Shown: positions 28,274 to 36,861 of the stretch, in pieces
Position numbering within the stretch: the stretch's first letter is position 1
How the letters are laid out: each line of letters begins with the position of its first letter
NCBI GenBank assembly: GCA_019911805.1
Contig: JAIOJV010000016.1
Location: 1-64,000 of the forward strand
Length of the DNA: 64,000 bases
Origin: Gammaproteobacteria bacterium
GTDB taxonomy: Bacteria; Pseudomonadota; Gammaproteobacteria; Thiohalobacterales; Thiohalobacteraceae
Direction of reading: 5' to 3'
Made by a program: the position numbers and the translations under genes
The notes under the pieces: model-generated
The model's input: only the letters and a program-made list of their open reading frames with translations
What the model was told of the DNA's origin: nothing
The model's database searches: none

Positions 28274-28744
28274 CTATCCCCGATGATAGGGATGCCCGGC
28301 CATCACGCTCCAGGCGCGGTACAGGGTCTCGGCGACGATCACCCGCACCAGTGGATGCGGCAGGGTCAGGGTGGACAGCGACCAGCGCTGGTCGGCGCGG
28401 GCGCGGCAGGCGTCGTCCAGGCCCTCGGGGCCGCCGATCAGCAGGGCGACATCGCGGCCGCCGCGCATCCAGCCTGCGAGCTGCGCGGCGAGTTGCGGCG
28501 TCGACCAGGCCTGGCCGCCGACCTCCAGGGCGATCACCTGGCAGTCGCCCGGGATCGCCGCCAGCAGGCGTTCACCCTCGTCGCGCCGGACGCGCGCCAC
28601 GTCGGCATTGCGGCCGCGCCTGCCCGGCGCGATCTCCACCAGTCTGAGCGCACATTCGCGCGGCAGACGCTTGGCGTATTCCTGATAGCCCGCCTCGACC
28701 CAGGCCGGCATACGGGTACCGACGGCAAGCAGATGGATGTGCAC
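28274..28744 (-). CDS. rlmH: 23S rRNA pseudouridine-1915 N3-methyltransferase RlmH
   Basis: A 156-residue SPOUT methyltransferase. The SAM-binding knot is visible in [12 protein letters not shown] and [29 protein letters not shown]. It uses a GTG start. It follows rsfS by 15 bp, its conserved partner. Confidence 0.95.
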   Translation of the reverse strand: MHIHLLAVGTRMPAWVEAGYQEYAKRLPRECALRLVEIAPGRRGRNADVARVRRDEGERLLAAIPGDCQVIALEVGGQAWSTPQLAAQLAGWMRGGRDVALLIGGPEGLDDACRARADQRWSLSTLTLPHPLVRVIVAETLYRAWSVMAGHPYHRG

Positions 28745-28759
28745 GCCGTGCGCCCGGCG

Positions 28760-29134
28760 TCAGGGCGTCTGGCCCTTGCGACCGGCCAGGGTCTGCTCTT
28801 CGCTGACCGACCAGAGCTTCTCCAGATTGTAGAAGGCGCGCGTCTGTGGATGCATGACGTGCACGATGATGTCACCCAGATCCACCAGCACCCACTCGCG
28901 CGAGGTCTCACCCTCCACGCCGAGCGGCTGCACGCCGTGCTTCTTGGCGGCCTCCACCACGTTGTCGGCCAGCGCCTTGACGTGCCGGTCCGAGGTGCCG
29001 CTGGCGATGAGCATGAGGTCCGTGAACGAGGCCTTGTCACGCACGTCGATCACCTGCACATCCTGCGCCTTGAGGTCGTCGAGCGCCGCCAGTACCAGGG
29101 CCTTGAGTTGTTCCGTCGAAAGCTTTTCCGTCAC
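28760..29134 (-). CDS. rsfS: Ribosomal silencing factor RsfS
   Basis: A 124-residue protein that binds uL14 and blocks subunit joining in starvation. Diagnostic segments are [30 protein letters not shown] and [29 protein letters not shown]. It starts with GTG. The order nadD-rsfS-rlmH is conserved. Confidence 0.95.
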   Translation of the reverse strand: MTEKLSTEQLKALVLAALDDLKAQDVQVIDVRDKASFTDLMLIASGTSDRHVKALADNVVEAAKKHGVQPLGVEGETSREWVLVDLGDIIVHVMHPQTRAFYNLEKLWSVSEEQTLAGRKGQTP

Positions 29135-29176
29135 GCCGTTGCCTTCCCCTCGCCGCAGTCGATCCGCGGCTTGCCG

Positions 29177-29812
29177 TCAATTGAAGTTGAGATACATCCT
29201 TTCGCGCTGCACACAGTCGAGCACGGCATCCGGCAGCAGGTAACGCGGGCTGTGGCCTGCGGCCAGCAGGTCGCGGATGCCGCTCGCCGAGATCGCCAGC
29301 GGCGTGACCGTCCGGGCCAGGACAGCCCCCGCCGGCCGCGCCCGCAGCGCGTCCACGCATTCCACACCACAGCGTTCGACCAGATCGCGTATGGGACCGT
29401 GGTCCACCAGCGTGCTGCCTGGCCGGGTGACCACTACCAGATGTGCGAGCCCCGGGATCGCCTCCCAGCGATGCCAGCCGTCCAGGCTGTTGAAGGCGTC
29501 CTGGCCGAGGATCAGGCACACCGGTTCGTCGCCCAGTTCGGCGCGCAGAGAACGCAGCGTGTCGACCATGTACGATGGCCCGTCACGCTCCAGCTCGCGC
29601 GTGTCCAGGCGCAGCAGCGACTGCCCTGCAAGCGCCAGCTCCAGCAGCCGGCGGCGCTGGTCGGCGCTGGCGAGCGGCGGGTCACGGTGCGGTGGCAGGC
29701 GCGCCGGCAGCATGCGCAGCTCACGCAGCTCCAGCTGTTCCGCAATCTCCCAGGCGCAGCGCAGGTGTCCGAAGTGGATGGGGTCGAAGGTGCCGCCGAA
29801 GACGCCGATCAT
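29177..29812 (-). CDS. nadD: Nicotinate-nucleotide adenylyltransferase
   Basis: A 211-residue NaMN adenylyltransferase of NAD synthesis. The ATP-binding GGTFDPIHFGHLR motif is at residues 5-17 and the ISASGIRDLLAAG motif is near the C terminus. The ATG at 29812 was chosen because an in-frame TTG further up lies in the GATACAAG repeat. In most relatives proA or holA precedes it, as here. Confidence 0.96.
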   Translation of the reverse strand: MIGVFGGTFDPIHFGHLRCAWEIAEQLELRELRMLPARLPPHRDPPLASADQRRRLLELALAGQSLLRLDTRELERDGPSYMVDTLRSLRAELGDEPVCLILGQDAFNSLDGWHRWEAIPGLAHLVVVTRPGSTLVDHGPIRDLVERCGVECVDALRARPAGAVLARTVTPLAISASGIRDLLAAGHSPRYLLPDAVLDCVQRERMYLNFN

Positions 29813-29823
29813 TTGTTTGGAAG

Positions 29824-29925
29824 GTACAAGTTGCAAGATACAAGATACAAGTTAAAACCCTTGGCACGGACTACCCGCAGTGGTACCCGGTCGGTACTTG
29901 TATCTCGTATCTTGCCTCTTGTATC
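29824..29925. repeat. GATACAAG palindrome between proA and nadD
   Basis: The left arm (29824-29853) is a run of GATACAAG-type units and the right arm (29896-29925) is its complement (CTTGTATC). The spacer is about 42 bp. It lies just after the proA stop. Confidence 0.85.
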
Positions 29926-31208
29926 TACTGACGAACATGCCCATCGCCCAGCACGATGAATTTCAGGGTGGTCAGGCCTTCCAGGCCGACCGGGCCGCGG
30001 GCGTGCAGCTTGTCGGTGCTGATGCCGATCTCGGCGCCGAGGCCGTACTCGAAGCCGTCGGCGAAACGCGTCGAGGCATTGACCATCACCGAGCTGGAAT
30101 CCACCTCGCGCAGGAAACGGCGGGCGTGGGTGAAGTCCTCGGTGATAATGGCATCGGTGTGCTGCGAGCCATGCCTGGCGATGTGCTCCATGGCCGCATC
30201 GAGATCGTCCACCACCCGGATCGACAGGATCGGCGCGAGGTATTCAGTGTCCCAGTCCGCGTCGGTCGCGGCCCGGGCGTCGGCCAGCAACGCGCAGGTA
30301 CGCGCGCAGCCGCGCAGCTCGACCTCAAATTTCGCATACTGCGGCGCCAGCAGCGGCAGTACGCGGGCGGCGATGTCCTGGTGCACCAGCAGTGTCTCCA
30401 GGGTATTGCAGGTGCCGAAGCGCTGGGTCTTGGCGTTGACCGCGACGCGCACCGCCTTGTCGAGGTCGGCGGCGTTGTCGATGTAGACGTGGCAGACGCC
30501 GTGCAGGTGTTTGATCACGGGAATGCGTGATTCCTCGATGACACGCTCGATCAGACCCTTGCCGCCGCGCGGCACGATGACGTCGACATACTGCTTCAGG
30601 CGCAGCAGCTCACCCACCGCGGCCCGGTCGGTGGTCTCGATCACCTGCACCGCATCGGTGGGCAGGCCGGCCTCGGTCAGTCCGCTGCGGATACAGGCGG
30701 CGATGGCCTGGTTGGAATGGATGGCCTCGGAGCCACCGCGCAGGATCGCGGCGTTGCCGGACTTCAGGCACAGACCGGCGGCATCCGCCGTCACGTTCGG
30801 CCGGGATTCGTAGATGATGCCGATGACGCCCAACGGCACGCGCATGCGCCCGACCTGGATGCCGCTCGGACGGTAATTCATGTCGCTGATGCCACCGACC
30901 GGGTCGGGCAGCGCGGCGATCTGGCGCAGGCCGTCGGCCATGGCCGTGATGCGCGCCGGATTCAGCTCCAACCGGTCCAGCATGGCCGCGTCCAGGCCGC
31001 GCGCGCGGCCGGCGTCGAGATCCTTGCGATTCTCCGCAATCAGCTGCGCCTGCCCCGCCTCCAGAGCGGCCGCCATCGCCAGCAGCGCGGTGTTCTTCGG
31101 TCCCGCCTCGGCGCGGCTCAGCGCCCGTGCCGCGGCACGTGCGCGCTGGCCGATGTCCTGCATGTAGGCGGCGACATCGAAGGTCATAGCGTCAGCTTTT
31201 GTGTTCAT
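29925..31208 (-). CDS. proA: Gamma-glutamyl phosphate reductase
   Basis: A 427-residue aldehyde-dehydrogenase-fold enzyme, the second step of proline synthesis. The catalytic cysteine lies in [14 protein letters not shown], and [17 protein letters not shown] and [42 protein letters not shown] match the family. The start at 31208 gives [15 protein letters not shown] 31187 is an alternative. proB is not in the window. Confidence 0.96.
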   Translation of the reverse strand: MNTKADAMTFDVAAYMQDIGQRARAAARALSRAEAGPKNTALLAMAAALEAGQAQLIAENRKDLDAGRARGLDAAMLDRLELNPARITAMADGLRQIAALPDPVGGISDMNYRPSGIQVGRMRVPLGVIGIIYESRPNVTADAAGLCLKSGNAAILRGGSEAIHSNQAIAACIRSGLTEAGLPTDAVQVIETTDRAAVGELLRLKQYVDVIVPRGGKGLIERVIEESRIPVIKHLHGVCHVYIDNAADLDKAVRVAVNAKTQRFGTCNTLETLLVHQDIAARVLPLLAPQYAKFEVELRGCARTCALLADARAATDADWDTEYLAPILSIRVVDDLDAAMEHIARHGSQHTDAIITEDFTHARRFLREVDSSSVMVNASTRFADGFEYGLGAEIGISTDKLHARGPVGLEGLTTLKFIVLGDGHVRQ

Positions 31209-31234
31209 CTCAAAGACATCTTGGGTTGCGGTAA

Positions 31235-31345
31235 GTGAGGCGTGAGGCGTGAGGTGTGAGGAGTAAAATCTTTGTCGCTCCGTAGATTCCGTGACAAGCA
31301 AGCGTATTGCCTTTCACTCCTAACTCCTAACTCCTAACTCCTCAC
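31235..31345. repeat. GTGAGGC palindrome at the holA 3' end
   Basis: The left arm 31235-31264 (GTGAGGCGTGAGG type) and right arm 31315-31345 (CTCCTAA type) are in opposite orientation around a spacer of about 50 bp. The right arm encodes the last residues and stop codon of holA. Confidence 0.88.
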
Positions 31346-32363
31346 CCGCCAGAGGCAGGGGCCGTCCGGCGAGAAGCAGGCACAATTGTACCAGTTCGTC
31401 CCAGACGTTGCCCGGCGCCTGGCCTTTGACCATCTGGTCGAGGTGGGCGCAGCGGCGCAGCAGGTCCAGCCAGGTGTCCAGCCGATGGCGGGTCAGGGCC
31501 TTGCCGATGGGCCCCTGGCGCGCCTTCCAGACGCGGTGGCGGGCCATGACCTGGCCCGGGGACTCGCCGTGCGCCGTCTCCCACGCCATGGCCGCCAGGC
31601 TGCGCAACTCGCGGGCCAGCGCCCACACCACCAGCACCGGCTCGACGCCCTCGCCGCGCAGACCGACCAGCATGCGCAGGCTGCGACCGGGCTCGCCGGC
31701 GAGGGCGCTGTCGACCAGCCCGAAGACGTCGAAGCGCGCCGAATCGGCCACCGCCGCGGTCACCGCCGCCGCGTCCACCGGCCCCTCCCCGACCAGCAGG
31801 GCGAGCTTGTCGATCTCCTGGGCGCAGGCGAGCAGATTGCCCTCGATGCGTTCGGCGAGCAGGTCTACTGCCGCGGGGGTCGGTTGCAGACCAGCAGCCC
31901 GCATCCGCGCGCGGATCCATGCGGGCAGGGCGCGCGCATCCACCGGCCAGACCGGGACACCGACGCCGGCGGCCTCCAGGTCGGTTACCCACTTGGACTT
32001 GCGCTGCTGGGCATCGAGTTTGCCGCTGATGATCAGCAGCAGGGTGTCCTCCGCCGGCCGCGCCGCGTACGCACGCAGGGCCTTGCCACCGGCATCGCCC
32101 GGCTTGCCGGTGGGCAGACGGACCTCGAGGATGCGCCGCTCGGCGAACAGTGACAGATTGTTGGAGGCCTCGGTCAGGCGATTCCAGTCGAAGTCCCGTT
32201 CAACCGTCAAGACCTCGCGGTCGGCGTAGTCACGTGCCCGCGCCGCGGCCCGGATGACGTCGACCGCCTCCTGCACGAGCAGCAGCTCGTCGCCGTGGAT
32301 CAGATAGATCGGCGCGAGATGCTGTTGGAGATGCTGCGCGAGCTGTTCGGGTTTCAGTTGCAT
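31320..32363 (-). CDS. holA: DNA polymerase III subunit delta
   Basis: The 347-residue clamp-loader delta subunit, which opens the beta clamp. It starts MQLKPEQLAQHLQQHLAPIYLIHGDELLLVQEAVD, the family N terminus, and has the LEVRLPTGKPG segment used for clamp contact. The last eight residues (GEELGVRS) are encoded by the GTGAGG/TTAGGAG repeat. It follows lptE, as in other Gammaproteobacteria. Confidence 0.95.
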   Translation of the reverse strand: MQLKPEQLAQHLQQHLAPIYLIHGDELLLVQEAVDVIRAAARARDYADREVLTVERDFDWNRLTEASNNLSLFAERRILEVRLPTGKPGDAGGKALRAYAARPAEDTLLLIISGKLDAQQRKSKWVTDLEAAGVGVPVWPVDARALPAWIRARMRAAGLQPTPAAVDLLAERIEGNLLACAQEIDKLALLVGEGPVDAAAVTAAVADSARFDVFGLVDSALAGEPGRSLRMLVGLRGEGVEPVLVVWALARELRSLAAMAWETAHGESPGQVMARHRVWKARQGPIGKALTRHRLDTWLDLLRRCAHLDQMVKGQAPGNVWDELVQLCLLLAGRPLPLAGEELGVRS

Positions 32364-32389
32364 GGGGATTGTTCGGCCACCACCAAGAT

Positions 32390-32700
32390 ACCAAGTTCAC
32401 CAGGACAAAGACGATTTGAACCGCCAAGACACCAAGGACGCCAAGGGTGTGTGAACCGCCAAGGCGCCAAGACGCCAAGAATGATTGAGGTGTTTGCAGC
32501 GGCTCTACAGCGAGCGATGGCTGGAATGACCCACTGCACTCTCTCTGATCCACCAAAACACTAATCAGGTTTTCTTGGCGTCTTGGCGCCTTGGCGGTTT
32601 AAATCGCCTTTTCTTGGCGCCTTGGCGGTTCATAACACCTGTCTTTCTTGATGTCTTGGCGGTTCACAATCCCTGGCGTCCCGGCGGCTCCCGTCTTGAG
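32390..32700. repeat. CCAAGACG repeat region 3' of lptE
   Basis: This fills the 350-bp gap between lptE and holA. It has left-type runs (32416-32480), a unique interior (32481-32570) and right-type TTGGCG runs (32571-32664). Positions 32474-32610 recur with few mismatches at 33299-33435 on the other side of lptE. Positions 32621-32664 recur perfectly in inverted form at 33244-33287. Confidence 0.92.
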
Positions 32701-32714
32701 CCGGGCAACGGCTA

Positions 32715-33221
32715 TCAGCGCGCCAGCGATTCCAGGCGCAGCATGGCCAGTCGCACCAGGTCGCGGCGCATGTCGCGACGCAGGGTCTCCTCTTCATTGG
32801 CCTTGCCGAGCACATCGGTCGGGTCGAAGAGGTAATCGCGGGTCAGTTCGAGGTGCTGGGCGGCGAGTAATTCGCGCCCGGCGGGGTCGCGCACGCGGAA
32901 TTCGAGGATCTGGTAGAGCTCATATTCCTGTGCCTTGCCGGTCGCGCGCACCGACAGCACACGACGTTCGCCCCGGTTGGCGATGATCTGCAGGATCGCC
33001 GTCGCATCCTGCGCCTCCGTGACGACGGTCGAACCTGCCGTGGCAAGTGCCCGGGTCCAGTCGCGTACCAGCGGATCGTACGGATCACCGCCCTGGAGAT
33101 AGACCTTGCTCAACTGTGGTGGCAGCTGCACAGCACCGCGCAGATGAAAACCGCAGGCACTCACGGCCAGCACCAGTGCTGCCAGCAGACCGGCCATCAG
33201 GTAACGCGAGTACATTTGCAT
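32715..33221 (-). CDS. lptE: LPS-assembly lipoprotein LptE
   Basis: A 168-residue outer-membrane lipoprotein that plugs the LptD barrel. The signal peptide ends in the lipobox LAVSAC (Cys about 23), followed by GFHLRG, typical of LptE. The start at 33221 has GGAG seven bases upstream. It lies between leuS and holA, the conserved position, but is bracketed on both sides by related repeat elements. Confidence 0.95.
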   Translation of the reverse strand: MQMYSRYLMAGLLAALVLAVSACGFHLRGAVQLPPQLSKVYLQGGDPYDPLVRDWTRALATAGSTVVTEAQDATAILQIIANRGERRVLSVRATGKAQEYELYQILEFRVRDPAGRELLAAQHLELTRDYLFDPTDVLGKANEEETLRRDMRRDLVRLAMLRLESLAR

Positions 33222-33243
33222 CGATCCACTCCGGAATTCATAA

Positions 33244-33466
33244 AACCGCCAAGACATCAAGAAAGACAGGTGTTATGAACCGCCAAGACGCCAAGAACGC
33301 CAAGAATGATTGGGGTGTTTGCAGCGGCTCTACAGCGAGTGATGGCTGGAATGACCCGCTGCACTCTCTCTGATCCACCAAAACACTAATCAGATTTTCT
33401 TGGCGTCTTGGCGCCTTGGCGGTTCAAATCGCCTTTGCCTTGGCGTTCTTGGCGTCTTGGCGGTGC
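33244..33466. repeat. CCAAGACG repeat region 5' of lptE
   Basis: This lies between leuS and lptE. Positions 33244-33287 are a perfect 44-bp inverted copy of 32621-32664. Positions 33299-33435 are a direct 137-bp copy of 32474-32610 with a handful of mismatches. The right end has further CTTGGCG units. Confidence 0.92.
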
Positions 33467-33481
33467 AAAACACAAACCCAT

Positions 33482-36067
33482 TCAAACCACGATATTCACG
33501 AGCCGCTTCGGCACCACGATGAGCTTGCGGATTGGCCTGCCCTCGATGTGGCGCTGGACGTTCTCGTCGGCCGTGGCGATCGCCTCGACGGCGGCCTGGT
33601 CGGCCGTGGCGGGCACCCGCACATGGCCGCGCACCTTGCCGTTGACCTGCACCACCAGCTCGATCTCGTCCTGTACCAGGGCCCCGGCGTCGACCGCGGG
33701 CCAGCCGGCCTCGGCGACAGTGCCACTGTGGCCGAGTTCATGCCACAGGGCGTGACAGATGTGCGGCACGATCGGCGTGAGCAGCAGCGTCACCGCTTCC
33801 AGTGCCTCCTGCATCACGGCGCGGCCCTGGGGGCTGGCGTCCGCGAAGCGGGTCACCGTGTTGAGCAGTTCCATCACCGCGGCGATGGCGGTGTTGAAGG
33901 TGTGGCGGCGGCCCATGTCGTCGCTGACCTTGGCGATGGTCTCGTGCACGCGGTGACGCAGTGCGCGCTGCGCGTCATCCAGCATGCCAGGTTCCAGATC
34001 CCCGGGGCGGCCGGCAGCGACATGCCCGGCGACCAGTTTCCACAGGCGCTTGAGAAAGCGGAACGCACCCTCGACACCGGCGTCGGACCATTCCAGCGAC
34101 AGGTCCGGTGGCGCAGCGAACATGGTGAACAGACGCACGGTATCGGCACCATACTGGTCGATCAGCGTCTGCGGGTCGATGCCGTTGTTCTTGGACTTGG
34201 ACATCTTCTCGATGCCACCCACCGTCACCGGCCGACCGTCGGCCTGCAGCGTCGCGCCCGTGACCTTGCCCTTGGCGTCGCGCTCGACGTCCACCTCGGT
34301 CGGACCAAAATACTGCCGCTTACCGTCGTTGCCCTGGCGGAAATAGGTTTCGGCGACCACCATGCCCTGGGTGAGCAGTCGCGTGAACGGCTCGTCGGAG
34401 CGCACCAGCCCGACGTCGCGCATCAGCTTGTGATAGAAGCGCGCATACAGCAGATGCAGGATGGCGTGCTCGATACCGCCGATGTACTGATCCACCGGCA
34501 GCCAGTAGTCGGCGCGCTCGTCGAGCATGGCCGTGCCGTTGTCGCGACTGGCGAAGCGCGCGTAATACCACGACGACTCCATGAAGGTGTCGAAGGTGTC
34601 GGTCTCGCGTTCGGCGGGACCATTGCACTTCGGGCATTGGGTCTGGTACCAGGCGGGCATCTTCTTCAATGGCGAACCGATGCCATCCAACGCGATGCCC
34701 TCGGGCAGCAGCACCGGCAGGCGATCTTCCGGTACCGGCACGGCACCGCAGTCGGGGCAGTTGATCACCGGGATCGGGGCGCCCCAATAGCGCTGGCGCG
34801 ACACACCCCAGTCGCGCAGGCGGTAGTTCACCCGCCGCCGGCCGCGGCCGAGCGCCTCGACGTGCCGGGCGATGGCGTCGAAGGCCTCCGGGAAGTTCAG
34901 ACCGTCGAACAGCGCCGAGTTCTTCAGCACGCCCTTCTCGGTATAGGCGGCCGCGGCGACGCCGACCTCGGTACCGTCGGCCGGATGGATCACCTGGCGG
35001 ATGTCCAGACCGTACTTGCGCGCGAACTCGAAGTCACGCTGATCGTGCGCCGGCACGGCCATGACCGCGCCGGTGCCGTAGCTCATCAGCACGAAGTTGG
35101 CCACCCAGATCGGTACCGGCGCACCGGTGATGGGGTGCAGGGCATCGATACCGATGGCCATGCCACGTTTTTCCATGGTCTCGAGGGCCGCCTCGTTGAC
35201 GGCGGCGTGGCGGCACTCCTCCAGGAAGGCGGCGAGCGTCGGATTGTGCGCCGCTGCCTCGACCGCCAAGGGGTGTTCGGCGGCCACGGCCAGATAGGTG
35301 ACGCCCATGAGCGTGTCCGGGCGGGTGGTGAACACCGTCAGGCGGTCCTCACGGTCCTCGACGCCGAACTCCAGCTCCAGGCCCTCAGAGCGACCGATCC
35401 AGTTACGCTGCATGGTGCGCACGGCATCCGGCCAGCCCTCGAGTCCGTCGATCTCGGCCAGCAACTCATCCGCGTACTGGGTGATCTTCATGAACCACTG
35501 TGGGATCTCCTTGCGCTCCACCGGGGTGTCGCAGCGCCAGCAGCAGCCGTCGACCACCTGTTCGTTGGCGAGCACGGTGAGGTCGTGCGGGCACCAGTTC
35601 ACGGCGGCGGTCTTCTTGTAGACCAGGCCCTTCTCCATCAAGCGGGTGAACAGCCACTGCTCCCAGCGATAGTACTCCGGGCGGCAGGTCGCCAGTTCGC
35701 GCTGCCAGTCGTAGCCGAACCCCAAGCGCTGCAGCTGCGCCCGCATGTAGCGGATGTTCTCGTAGGTCCACTTGGCCGGTGGAACCTTGTTCTTGATCGC
35801 CGCGTTCTCGGCCGGCAGGCCGAAGGCGTCCCAGCCCATGGGCTGCAGCACGTTGCGCCCCTGCATACGCTGGAAACGCGCGATCACGTCGCCGATGGTG
35901 TAGTTGCGCACATGGCCCATGTGCAACCGCCCGCTCGGGTAGGGAAACATGGACAGGCAGTAGAATTTCTCGCGGTCGGGGTCTTCGACGGCACGGAAGG
36001 TCTGGTGCTGCTCCCAGTAGGCCTGGGCCTCGCGCTCGACCGCGTCGGACTGGTAGAACTCTTCCAT
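33482..36067 (-). CDS. leuS: Leucyl-tRNA synthetase
   Basis: An 861-residue class I synthetase that charges tRNA-Leu. The HIGH-like motif is in [18 protein letters not shown], the KMSKS motif in [15 protein letters not shown], and the CP1 editing domain lies between (with TTRPDTLMG and the Asp region [12 protein letters not shown]). The ATG at 36067 is chosen; an in-frame GTG nine bases upstream is possible. The leuS-lptE-holA order is conserved. Confidence 0.97.
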   Translation of the reverse strand: MEEFYQSDAVEREAQAYWEQHQTFRAVEDPDREKFYCLSMFPYPSGRLHMGHVRNYTIGDVIARFQRMQGRNVLQPMGWDAFGLPAENAAIKNKVPPAKWTYENIRYMRAQLQRLGFGYDWQRELATCRPEYYRWEQWLFTRLMEKGLVYKKTAAVNWCPHDLTVLANEQVVDGCCWRCDTPVERKEIPQWFMKITQYADELLAEIDGLEGWPDAVRTMQRNWIGRSEGLELEFGVEDREDRLTVFTTRPDTLMGVTYLAVAAEHPLAVEAAAHNPTLAAFLEECRHAAVNEAALETMEKRGMAIGIDALHPITGAPVPIWVANFVLMSYGTGAVMAVPAHDQRDFEFARKYGLDIRQVIHPADGTEVGVAAAAYTEKGVLKNSALFDGLNFPEAFDAIARHVEALGRGRRRVNYRLRDWGVSRQRYWGAPIPVINCPDCGAVPVPEDRLPVLLPEGIALDGIGSPLKKMPAWYQTQCPKCNGPAERETDTFDTFMESSWYYARFASRDNGTAMLDERADYWLPVDQYIGGIEHAILHLLYARFYHKLMRDVGLVRSDEPFTRLLTQGMVVAETYFRQGNDGKRQYFGPTEVDVERDAKGKVTGATLQADGRPVTVGGIEKMSKSKNNGIDPQTLIDQYGADTVRLFTMFAAPPDLSLEWSDAGVEGAFRFLKRLWKLVAGHVAAGRPGDLEPGMLDDAQRALRHRVHETIAKVSDDMGRRHTFNTAIAAVMELLNTVTRFADASPQGRAVMQEALEAVTLLLTPIVPHICHALWHELGHSGTVAEAGWPAVDAGALVQDEIELVVQVNGKVRGHVRVPATADQAAVEAIATADENVQRHIEGRPIRKLIVVPKRLVNIVV

Positions 36068-36246
36068 CGTCTTCACTTCAAGTGGCTGACCGCAAAGGTG
36101 GAAGCATACAGTAGCCGGCGCGCGGGCTACAATCGCCGCGGGGCCGTGCGCGGCTTCCCCTTACCCACAGATTGGCTCAAACTGTAGCCACACCAGAGCG
36201 CGCCCCGCAGGCGCGATTGCCCTATTCATTGCCAGGTGGTGAACCC

Positions 36247-36783
36247 ATGACCGAGCAGCGCCCCTCCCCTGCCGAACGTGCCGCTGAACATCTGGCGGTC
36301 GCCTACAACCACATGATGGAATGGATCCGCGAGCGCATGGAGGATGCCGAGGACAAAGGCATCCCCACCCTCGAGGAGGGCATCCGCCACGCCGCCGACA
36401 GGGCGGTCGAGCTGGGCGAGGTCACCCGTGAAGAGGCCGAGAAGATCGGCGGCTGGATCAGACGCGACCTGGAGGAGACCACCCAGTACCTTGCGGACGG
36501 TGGGCGCGAATTCGCCGCATGGTTGAAATTCGACCTCGGCCAGGTCGAAGAACGTCTGCTGGACGCGCTGTTCAGTGTCGCCGACAGGACCCGGCTGGAA
36601 CTGGCCGCCTTCGAGCGCGCCATAGAGGCGAACAGCATCTACCGAACCGGCGAGATCACCAGCGCCGGCGTGCTGGAATGCATGGACTGCGGAGCACCCA
36701 TGCACTTCTACGCGACGTCGACCATCCCCGCCTGCCCAAGCTGCGGCGGGACGAAATTCAAGCGGCCGCGGGCGCGCCTTTGA
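36247..36783 (+). CDS. YbeL-like zinc-ribbon protein (DUF1451)
   Basis: A 178-residue protein with a long charged helical N-terminal part (about 1-130) and a C-terminal zinc ribbon with two CxxC pairs (CMDCGAP and CPSCGGTKF). It matches the DUF1451/YbeL family of unknown function. AGGTGG precedes the ATG at 36247. It is divergent from leuS, as ybeL is in E. coli. Confidence 0.9.
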   Translation: MTEQRPSPAERAAEHLAVAYNHMMEWIRERMEDAEDKGIPTLEEGIRHAADRAVELGEVTREEAEKIGGWIRRDLEETTQYLADGGREFAAWLKFDLGQVEERLLDALFSVADRTRLELAAFERAIEANSIYRTGEITSAGVLECMDCGAPMHFYATSTIPACPSCGGTKFKRPRARL

Positions 36784-36861
36784 AATACGACGGCCGCCGC
36801 CCGCTGGTAGCTGCACGGACCCGGTACGGCAGGGCATCCCCCTCTCCATCCCACTATCGAA

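Noticed and set aside
29813-29836. Extended N terminus of NadD starting at a TTG
   Set aside because: The extra residues come from the GATACAAG repeat; the ATG at 29812 gives the family's normal start.
27914-29959. A 681-residue open frame on the plus strand across rlmH, rsfS and nadD
   Set aside because: Begins in the TTGGCG repeat array and overlaps three conserved minus-strand genes; the protein is low complexity.
33416-36187. A 923-residue open frame opposite leuS
   Set aside because: It is exactly antisense to a strongly conserved gene; a GC-rich sequence makes long open antisense frames.
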